Assembly: GCF_018069565.1 (NCBI RefSeq)
Contig: NZ_JAGPNL010000003.1
Location: 248,001 to 312,000, forward strand
Reading direction: 5' to 3'
Origin: Streptomyces tagetis
GTDB taxonomy: Bacteria > Actinomycetota > Actinomycetes > Streptomycetales > Streptomycetaceae
Length of the DNA stretch: 64,000 nt
Within the stretch, counting starts at the first letter, position 1; every line of letters starts with the position of its first letter. Shown here piece after piece: positions 58,273 to 64,000 of the stretch. The notes beneath the pieces were generated by a model. The model did no database searches, was not told the DNA's origin, and saw only the letters and a list, made by a program, of their open reading frames with translations. The translations under genes and the position numbers were made by a program.

Positions 58273-59229
58273 TCAGACGTACGCCTCCAGGGCCTCGACA
58301 TGGCCGCGGACCCGTTCCGCCAGGGCCACCTGCTCGGGCGAGAGGCGTCCGCGCGCGTCCAGCCGCCCCCACATGTGGAGCAGTTCCCGGCCGTGGATCA
58401 CCACGGCCCGGTCGTCGTCCAGGTGCTGCCAGGCCGCCGCCGCCCGCGCCACCTCCTCCGGTGCGCGCCGGTCACCCGCCCCGCACCGGATGCGGGCCAC
58501 GCCCAGGGCCAGGACGGTCGCCTCGCGGGGGTCGCCGCGCAGGTGGGCGAGGTACGCCGCCACGGAGCGGGCCTCCAGCGCGTTCGGGTGCGCGGCGCCC
58601 ACCTGGGCGGTCATGGTCTCGCGCAGCTCGGTCGCGTCGTCGAACGCCTCGTCCAGCCGGCCGGCGGAGGCCAGCACGTTGATCCTGGCGATGCGTTCGG
58701 CCAGTTCGGGGGCGAGGTCCACCGCGACCACCGGGGCGGAGAGTTCGTCGATGACGTCCCTGCTCGTTCGCGGTTCGTCGGGGGCGCCTTCGGGCTCGGG
58801 TGTGTCTTCCGGCTCCGGTGCGTCTTCGGGGCGCGGCTCGGGGCGCGGATCGGGGTGCTCGGGGGCCGGGTTCGGGGGTGGGGTGCGGGCTGCCGCCGTG
58901 GCGCGGGCGCGGGCCACCGCCGTGGCGATGGCGGAGGCGGGGGCCTCGGGTTCCGGGGCGGTCGGTTCCTCCGGGGCCGCCGCTTCCTCCGGGGTCTCCT
59001 CCGGGACCAGGACGCGGCTGGAGCCGTCGGGGGCGACCTCCAGGACGAAGTGGGTCTCGCCCGGCCCGTCGGTCACCGTCGCCTCCACGGAGGTGCCGTA
59101 CCGCTCCGCGTGCCGTTGCAGGCGGTCCAGTACGGCCTCGTGCACCGACGCGTCCGGTGCGGGGGCGAGGGGGTCTCCGTCGATGTAGGCGAGCCCATCG
59201 TCGGACATGTACACATCGAAGCGGGTCAT
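58273..59229 (-). CDS. Hypothetical protein of the T4SS-like cluster
   Basis: 318 aa from ATG 59229, overlapping the stop of the next gene by ATGA. N-terminal alpha/beta domain (RFDVYMSDDGLAYIDGDPLA, then VLDRLQRHAERYGTSVEATV), a Pro/Glu/Ala-rich linker (about 85-150), and a C-terminal helical repeat domain (PELAERIARINVLASAGRLD, then EARSVAAYLAHLRGD) like TPR/NPHP-type repeats. Coupled to the transglycosylase-like gene, so probably a cytoplasmic partner of that secretion cluster. Confidence 0.65.
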   Translation of the reverse strand: MTRFDVYMSDDGLAYIDGDPLAPAPDASVHEAVLDRLQRHAERYGTSVEATVTDGPGETHFVLEVAPDGSSRVLVPEETPEEAAAPEEPTAPEPEAPASAIATAVARARATAAARTPPPNPAPEHPDPRPEPRPEDAPEPEDTPEPEGAPDEPRTSRDVIDELSAPVVAVDLAPELAERIARINVLASAGRLDEAFDDATELRETMTAQVGAAHPNALEARSVAAYLAHLRGDPREATVLALGVARIRCGAGDRRAPEEVARAAAAWQHLDDDRAVVIHGRELLHMWGRLDARGRLSPEQVALAERVRGHVEALEAYV

Positions 59230-60053
59230 GGCTGTCCTTCTCCTGCGGCGGTGGCCGTGTCGGCGGGCTCGGGACCGGCGGTCTCGTCGGGGCTGGGCGT
59301 GACGCCCGGGGTGGCGCCGTCGGGCGGGGCGGCGATGCCCGCGTACTTGGCGAACTGGGCGCGGACGGTGGCCAGATAGCCCTGGGCGTCGTCGGTCTGC
59401 GGGACGCCCTTGGCCTCGACGACGGTGTCCATGCCGACCTTGTAGGCGGCCAGGGTGATGTCCAGGACCGACCCCTCGACCTTCTCGGCGTCGATCGCGC
59501 TCTTCGCCTGCTCGGCCAGCGCGCACATGTAGCGGCCCAGCGCCATGATCGAGTCCGCGGTGTCCAGGGCGTCGACCTTGTCGTTGTCGTCGTCGTCCTC
59601 GCCGTACTCCGCGAAGACGTCGGGCGGCAACTGTGCGACGCCCTGCTCGCCGTGGGGGCCCTTCATCCCGGCGTTGAAGCCGGAGGCGGACTCCAACTGC
59701 GAGGCGATGACGATCGGGCCGATCTCCGCGCACAGGTCTCCGGCCTTCTTGACGCTGTCCACCAGGTCGTCCGGGACGGTGTTCTCGTCCAGGTCCTGCT
59801 TGCCGTCGCCGTGGAAGACCTCCTCGATCTCGTAGCCGAGGTCCTCGTTGGCGGCGTCGCTGCCCCCGCCGCCGCCGAACAGCAGGATCAGCGCGATCAA
59901 CGGAGCGAGCAGTACGCCGAATCCGCCGATGACGATGACGATCGCGGCGCCGCCCACCAGGACCACCGGCGACATCAGGCAGCCGCAGCCGACGCCCGCC
60001 GCGGCCACGTTGCGGACGGTGTTCGCGCCGCTGCCTTCCGATTCCGCGCTCAT
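59226..60053 (-). CDS. Membrane-anchored lytic-transglycosylase-like protein
   Basis: 275 aa from ATG 60053. Membrane segments GCLMSPVVLVGGAAIVIVIG and VLLAPLIALILLFG are followed by an SLT/lysozyme-like domain: IVIASQLESASGFNAGMKG (catalytic Glu in QLES), HGEQGVAQLPPDVFAEYGED, then an acidic Asp-rich metal-loop-like stretch and MALGRYMCALAEQ. It fits VirB1/TcpG-type transglycosylases that open the cell wall for conjugation or secretion machines. Divergent from the other cluster genes. Confidence 0.8.
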   Translation of the reverse strand: MSAESEGSGANTVRNVAAAGVGCGCLMSPVVLVGGAAIVIVIGGFGVLLAPLIALILLFGGGGGSDAANEDLGYEIEEVFHGDGKQDLDENTVPDDLVDSVKKAGDLCAEIGPIVIASQLESASGFNAGMKGPHGEQGVAQLPPDVFAEYGEDDDDNDKVDALDTADSIMALGRYMCALAEQAKSAIDAEKVEGSVLDITLAAYKVGMDTVVEAKGVPQTDDAQGYLATVRAQFAKYAGIAAPPDGATPGVTPSPDETAGPEPADTATAAGEGQP

Positions 60054-60174
60054 CGGGCGCCGCCTTCTTCCCTTCGCCTTGAACCGCCGTGCCGGTCGGC
60101 CCGTTGTGCTGTCCGACGGGCTCGGGAGATCAAACGGGGCCCGGGGCAAAGAAGTTCAAACCGGTGGAAACCAG

Positions 60175-61122
60175 ATGAGCCAGAGCAGCGGAACCACGAG
60201 CCATGAGGGGGGCGGGGAGCGCATGGGGACTCCTTCGGCACCGTCGTCGGACCTGCGGGGGTGGGTACGGGGGCCGAAGCCCGCCCGCCCGGGGGCCGGT
60301 ACGGACGCGGCCGAGCCGGAGGGGCGCAAGGCCGCCGCGGTCCCCGCGGAGACGGTCCCCGCGGAGGCGGTCCCCTCGGAAACCGCCTCCACGAGGACGC
60401 GGCCGGCCCGGCAGGCTCCGCCGCCGGCCCGGCCTCAACCCGCCGCTCGTCCCGCCCGGAAGGCGGCACTGCCGGTCACCGCCAGGACCCCGGCCACCGC
60501 CAAAGCCCCCGCCACCCCGAAAGCCCCGGCCCCACGCGCGACCCCGGCCACGCCCAGGAAGCCGGCCCCGGACAGGACCCCCCGCACCACCCCGCCCCCG
60601 CGCCGCCCCGCCCCCGGCCGCCCCGCCCGGACCGACACGCCCCCCTGGGCCGACGACGACGCGCCCCGCTCGACCCGGGCGAAGTCGCCGGAGGACATCG
60701 GGTGGGTCAAGGCACACGGCGGGGCCGGCGCGACCTCGTTGTGCGAGGTCCTCGGCGGCGTCGACGTGGGCGCCCGCTGGCCCGAGCCCGCGAAGGGCGA
60801 GCCCCGCCGGATCGTCATCGTCGGCCGGACCAGCGCGCGCGGCATCCGCTCCGTCTCCCGGGCGCTGGGCGCGCTGCGCGAGGGCAAGGCGCCCCAGGGC
60901 CTCGACCTGGTCGCCGTCGTCCTGGTCGCCGACGCCCCGGCCCGGCTGCCGCTCGGCCTGTTGCGCCGTATCCGGGTCATCCGTTCCGTCGTCCACGTCC
61001 ACCGGGTGCCGTGGATACCGGCCTGGCGTGTGGGCGGCCGGCCGCGCTCGACACCCCGGAACCTCACCAAGCTCGCCCGGTTGGTGGGCGCCGACATCCG
61101 CCCCGGGGGAGCCGCCTCATGA
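60175..61122 (+). CDS. Pro/Ala-rich protein, first gene of the T4SS-like operon
   Basis: 315 aa from ATG 60175 (GGTGGAAA upstream). The first 160 residues are a Pro/Ala/Arg/Thr-rich disordered region with PATxKAP repeats. The C-terminal 140 residues form a domain: DIGWVKAHGGAGATSLCEVL, PRRIVIVGRTSARGIRSVS, LDLVAVVLVADAPARLP, RVIRSVVHVHRVPWIPAW. The GGAGATSL segment resembles a MinD/ParA-like glycine-rich loop without its Lys, so nucleotide binding is doubtful. Overlaps the next gene by ATGA. Confidence 0.7.
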   Translation: MSQSSGTTSHEGGGERMGTPSAPSSDLRGWVRGPKPARPGAGTDAAEPEGRKAAAVPAETVPAEAVPSETASTRTRPARQAPPPARPQPAARPARKAALPVTARTPATAKAPATPKAPAPRATPATPRKPAPDRTPRTTPPPRRPAPGRPARTDTPPWADDDAPRSTRAKSPEDIGWVKAHGGAGATSLCEVLGGVDVGARWPEPAKGEPRRIVIVGRTSARGIRSVSRALGALREGKAPQGLDLVAVVLVADAPARLPLGLLRRIRVIRSVVHVHRVPWIPAWRVGGRPRSTPRNLTKLARLVGADIRPGGAAS

Positions 61123-61400
61123 ACCCACTGCTGTTCCCGGGCCACCTGGCGGCCGGCTTCGACCCGACCGTCGGCGGCGGCGCGATGACCATCCTCCGGC
61201 TCCTCGCCTGGTGCGCCTCGGCGGCCGGGGTGGCCGGGCTGATCATCGTCGGCATCAACATGTCGATCCAGTTGCGCCGCGGCGAACCGGGCGAGGGCGG
61301 CTCGCACTTCCGCGGGGTCTTCTACATCGTCCTCGCCTCCCTGGTCGCCACCTGCGCCGCGCCCCTCGTCGAGTTCCTCGGCGACCTGTCGCTCCACTGA
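61119..61400 (+). CDS. Small two-helix membrane protein (VirB2/TrbC-like) 1
   Basis: 93 aa. Two hydrophobic helices (ILRLLAWCASAAGVAGLIIV and FYIVLASLVATCAAPLVEFL) separated by a basic/Gly loop (LRRGEPGEGGSH). Size and topology resemble pilin-like VirB2/TrbC subunits or the small membrane proteins of conjugation systems. Overlaps the preceding gene by 4 nt; related to the next gene. Confidence 0.7.
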   Translation: MNPLLFPGHLAAGFDPTVGGGAMTILRLLAWCASAAGVAGLIIVGINMSIQLRRGEPGEGGSHFRGVFYIVLASLVATCAAPLVEFLGDLSLH

Positions 61401-61497
61401 CCCCGGGCGACGGTCCCGACCCCGCACCGCCCGTCCCACCGCTCACCACCTGCCCCGCCCGCCCACCGGGCCGGGCACCCGACTCTCGGAGAACCCC

Positions 61498-61788
61498 ATG
61501 TCCTCCTCACTCCTTCTCAAGGCATCGGTCTTCCTCGCCTCCGACGTGCCCAACCCCACCCGGAAGGCGCCGGGGGACCTGACGGAGAAGGTCAACACCG
61601 TGCTCGGCATAGCCGCCTGGGCCGGTACCGCCGCCGGGGTGGCCGGGGTGCTGATCACCGGCACGATGATGTCCATCTCCCTGAAGCGGGGCGAGAGTTC
61701 GGAGCACATGAGCCGGCTCGGCATGGTGCTCGGGGGCTGTGTCCTGGTGGCCACCGCGGGCCCGCTGATCTCGTTCGTCTTCAACTGA
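61498..61788 (+). CDS. Small two-helix membrane protein (VirB2/TrbC-like) 2
   Basis: 96 aa, GGAGAACCCC upstream of ATG. Helices TVLGIAAWAGTAAGVAGVLI and GMVLGGCVLVATAGPLISFV with a basic loop LKRGESSEHM. It aligns with the preceding protein (AAGVAG...I, then LKRGE versus LRRGE), indicating duplication. A 97-bp gap separates the two genes. Confidence 0.7.
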   Translation: MSSSLLLKASVFLASDVPNPTRKAPGDLTEKVNTVLGIAAWAGTAAGVAGVLITGTMMSISLKRGESSEHMSRLGMVLGGCVLVATAGPLISFVFN

Positions 61789-61804
61789 CCGGCGGTCGTC
61801 CGAG

Positions 61805-62536
61805 ATGCTCACACGCAGGCAGCGGCGGCCCGAGGAGGCCGGACCGTACTGGCGCCAGCGCGGCTGGCAACTGTCGGCCGGCTTCCTCGCCGCCGCGGTG
61901 CTCCTCGGCGGGGTCGTCGCGCTGACCTCCGGCGGCGACGGTTCCGGCCGGTCGGCGGCGGGCCCGGTGCCGGTCGCCGCACACGGGCGCCCCGGCGACT
62001 GCCGTACCGACGACAGCGCCGGCGACGCCCTGCCCGAGGCCGCGCCCGAGGACGTCGCCTGGCGCATGATCGGCGCCGTGCGCGTGCCCGTCTCCCCGAC
62101 GGCCGGACCGGTGCGGACCGGCTCCACGCCCTGGTGGTGCTTCGCCCACACCGCCGACGGTGCCGTGATGGCCGCCCACGTCATCACCTCCCAGATGGGC
62201 ATGGCCGACTGGGAGTCCGTGGCGGAGCGGCAACTGGTGCCGGGGCAGCCGCGCGAGATGTTCGTCTTCAAGCGCCGGACCATCGAGGACGCCCCGTCGC
62301 AGACCGCGGACCGGGCCTCCGTCGCCACGTACACCGGCTTCTCCGTCGGCTCGTACGCCGAGGACGCGGCCAGCGTGAACCTGCTGATGCGCAGCGGCGA
62401 CGGCTTCACCGGCACCACTGTCAACCTGCGCTGGCAGGAGGGGGACTGGAAGGTCCTGCCGTACGGCAACGGCAGCCTCTACTCCACCGTGCGCGCGGTG
62501 CAGAACACCACCGGCTACCTGCTGTGGGGGTCCTGA
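61805..62536 (+). CDS. Single-pass extracytoplasmic protein (VirB8/TrbF-like topology)
   Basis: 243 aa. A cytoplasmic basic N-terminus, one membrane helix (SAGFLAAAVLLGGVVALTSG), then an outer domain: WRMIGAVRVPVSPTAGPVRT, WWCFAHTADGAVMAAHVITS, FSVGSYAEDAASVNLLMRSG, TVNLRWQEGDWKVLPYGNG. The strand order resembles NTF2-like VirB8 domains but sequence similarity cannot be judged. The stop is followed at one base by the next ATG. Confidence 0.65.
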   Translation: MLTRRQRRPEEAGPYWRQRGWQLSAGFLAAAVLLGGVVALTSGGDGSGRSAAGPVPVAAHGRPGDCRTDDSAGDALPEAAPEDVAWRMIGAVRVPVSPTAGPVRTGSTPWWCFAHTADGAVMAAHVITSQMGMADWESVAERQLVPGQPREMFVFKRRTIEDAPSQTADRASVATYTGFSVGSYAEDAASVNLLMRSGDGFTGTTVNLRWQEGDWKVLPYGNGSLYSTVRAVQNTTGYLLWGS

Positions 62537-62537
62537 C

Positions 62538-63818
62538 ATGGCGTCGTGCAGCAGTACCGGGGTGCCCGTCCTGGACGCCCTGGTGGGGTTCTTCAAGTTC
62601 CTGGGCAACCCCATCGGCACCATCATGGAGGCGGTCGCCGACTTCGTCCTGGGCGCCGCGATCGAGGTGTTCGGGTCGCTGGTGACCTCCATCCCGACGC
62701 TGACATGGAGTGAGAGCCAAGGCGGGGGCGAAGGGGGCAACCCCGCCTCCACGATCAACCAGGCCTCCCAGTGGATCGTCGTCTACCTGGCGGTCGGCTC
62801 CCTCCTCTTCGCCGCCGCCCGGATGGCGCTCGAACGGCGCGGGGACGCGGGCCGGACCGCCCTGAAGGGCATCCTGCGGGTCGTCTTCGTCTCGGCGGCG
62901 GCCACCACGGTCCTGACGGCGGCGGCCGGGGTGTCGGACCGGTACGCGCAGTACCTCTTCGACGAGGGGGCGAAGCGGCAACTGGAGCACATCGGGCGCT
63001 GCACCACGGGCGACACCCTCCAGTCGTTCCTGCTGCTGGTGCTCGCCTTCCTGCTGCTCATCGCCGGCATCATCCAGACGATCCTGCTCTACATCCGGCT
63101 CGGCATCATGATCCTGCTGCTGGGCACCCTGCCGATCGCCGCCGCCGCGTCCATGACGGACTGGGGCGCCGGCTGGTGGCGCAAGCACATCGGCTGGATG
63201 ATCGCCTGGCTGTTGTACAAACCGGCCGCGGCCCTGGTGATGTACGCGGGCTCGGTGCTGGTCAGTTCGGACAACGGCGAGGTCAGCATCCACGAACGCA
63301 TCGCGGGCATCGGCATCATGCTGCTCTCCGCGGTCTCGCTGCCCGCGCTGCTGCGGCTCGTCATGCCGGCCACGGCCGCGCTCGGCGGGGCCGCGGCCAC
63401 GAACGGCGCCATGTCGGCGGCGGGCGGCGCCCTCGCCTCCGGGGCCCGTTCGGTCGCGGGCGGCTCCGGCAGCGGCGGCCGGGCCGGGCAGTCCGGGCCG
63501 GCCGGTGCCTCCCGGGCGGGCTCGGGCGGCGCCGCCGGCGCGTCCGGGGCGTCGGGGGCGTCGGGCCTCTCCGGCGGGGCCGGTGGGACCGGCAAGGGCG
63601 GTCCCAGCGGTGCCGTCGGCGGGAGGGGGGCCGGCGCGGGCGGCGGAGGCTCCGGACCCGGCGGGGCGGCGGCCTCCGGGGCCGCGGGCCGGGCCGCCGC
63701 CGCGGCCGGACCGGCCGGGGCGATCGCCGGAGCGGCGATCACCGCGGCCCAGGTGGTGACCAGTACCGCCGCGGGCGCGGTGGACGACGCCGACGGCGAC
63801 CGGGGGCACAACCACTGA
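62538..63818 (+). CDS. TrbL/VirB6-like polytopic membrane protein
   Basis: 426 aa. An N-terminal segment (LVGFFKFLGNPIGTIMEAVA) is followed by about six helices, including SQWIVVYLAVGSLLFAAARM, LLVLAFLLLIAGIIQTILLY and IRLGIMILLLGTLPIAAAAS, then WRKHIGWMIAWLLYKPAAAL, a TrbL/VirB6-type ending. The C-terminal 140 residues are Gly/Ala/Ser-rich and disordered. Such proteins form the inner-membrane channel of type IV secretion. Confidence 0.8.
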   Translation: MASCSSTGVPVLDALVGFFKFLGNPIGTIMEAVADFVLGAAIEVFGSLVTSIPTLTWSESQGGGEGGNPASTINQASQWIVVYLAVGSLLFAAARMALERRGDAGRTALKGILRVVFVSAAATTVLTAAAGVSDRYAQYLFDEGAKRQLEHIGRCTTGDTLQSFLLLVLAFLLLIAGIIQTILLYIRLGIMILLLGTLPIAAAASMTDWGAGWWRKHIGWMIAWLLYKPAAALVMYAGSVLVSSDNGEVSIHERIAGIGIMLLSAVSLPALLRLVMPATAALGGAAATNGAMSAAGGALASGARSVAGGSGSGGRAGQSGPAGASRAGSGGAAGASGASGASGLSGGAGGTGKGGPSGAVGGRGAGAGGGGSGPGGAAASGAAGRAAAAAGPAGAIAGAAITAAQVVTSTAAGAVDDADGDRGHNH

Positions 63819-63975
63819 CCACCGGGCCGGCGGCGCCCCCCGCCACCGGCCCCTTCCCCCCGAACGGCCGCCGGGCTCCCGCACCCCCCAAGGGAGCCCG
63901 GCGGTCCCGTCCCCCCGTCCCCCCCTTCGTACGGCCGCCGTCCTCCCTCACTCCCCGAAAGGAGTCCAGACCCCC

Positions 63976-64000
63976 ATGAGCGCAGAAGCCGCCTCCCACC
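63976..64000 (+). CDS. Start of the next gene of the T4SS-like operon (runs off window)
   Basis: ATG at 63976 with AAGGAG about 11 bases upstream; only SAEAASH is visible. The 157 bp between this and the TrbL-like gene are C-rich and hold nothing else. Confidence 0.6.

Noticed and set aside
58273..59733. Extending the gene at 58273 upstream to 59733
   Set aside because: The extra part lies inside the transglycosylase-like gene in another frame and is Arg/Gly-rich; the ATG at 59229 gives a normal coupled start.

Overview
The window is chromosomal DNA of a Streptomyces or very close actinomycete. Most of it has very high GC, GTG and TTG starts are common, and the heat-shock block clpB / sugar-binding lipoprotein / hspR-dnaJ-grpE-dnaK has the order known from Streptomyces coelicolor. 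HspR operators (HAIR) are visible in front of clpB and dnaK. The window alternates between conserved core genes and three accessory blocks.

Block 1 (1-14.9 kb) is a DNA phosphorothioation (Dnd) locus broken up by transposons. It opens with the end of dndD and a complete dndE on the + strand. An IS1380-family element sits 8 bp after dndE. Gene debris follows, then an IS630-family element nested in an IS3-family remnant, and a decayed DUF1524 (GmrSD/SspE-like) nuclease fragment. A five-gene operon on the - strand (12527 to 5784) then encodes a multi-winged-helix protein, a PLD/SF2-helicase restriction protein, a 61-aa protein, a DndD/Rad50-like ATPase and a Dnd-associated-protein-4-like protein. 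I infer this is the restriction half of the system. A second IS3 remnant and a frameshifted extra glutamyl-tRNA synthetase close the block.

The core segment (15-37.8 kb) holds an alpha/beta hydrolase, a YbjN protein, ClpB, a small secreted peptide plus Rieske-like protein beside three paralogous LuxR-type regulators, the HspR-controlled dnaK operon, a MraY/WecA-like membrane protein, an EtfD/FadF-like iron-sulfur oxidoreductase, a Yip1-family membrane protein, an HSL-type hydrolase, a phosphoribosyltransferase, dcd and tRNA-Gly(CCC).

Block 2 (37.7-43.9 kb) is a 6.1-kb island at the tRNA-Gly gene, bounded by a 47-bp direct repeat of the tRNA 3' part. It contains an integrase remnant, an IS5-family element that appears to carry an SRPBCC gene, a GIY-YIG protein and a lower-GC gene with a HEPN-type RNALVH motif. 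Two decayed genes of a secreted/membrane pair follow (44.0-46.7 kb).

Block 3 (46.8-64 kb) holds a DUF5994 protein, a PAS-GAF-SpoIIE phosphatase, and an unusual cluster: a protein with inositol-polyphosphate-kinase motifs, a DUF4913 protein, an Ala/Gly-rich protein, and a repeat protein with a PPSY motif and a KKKRR tail. Next come the 24-aa ribosomal protein bL37, a PAP2 membrane enzyme, a DUF4232 lipoprotein, a membrane-anchored XRE regulator and an ECF sigma factor. The window ends in a type IV secretion-like cluster: a lytic transglycosylase-like protein, two small two-helix membrane proteins, a single-pass VirB8-like protein and a TrbL/VirB6-like protein.
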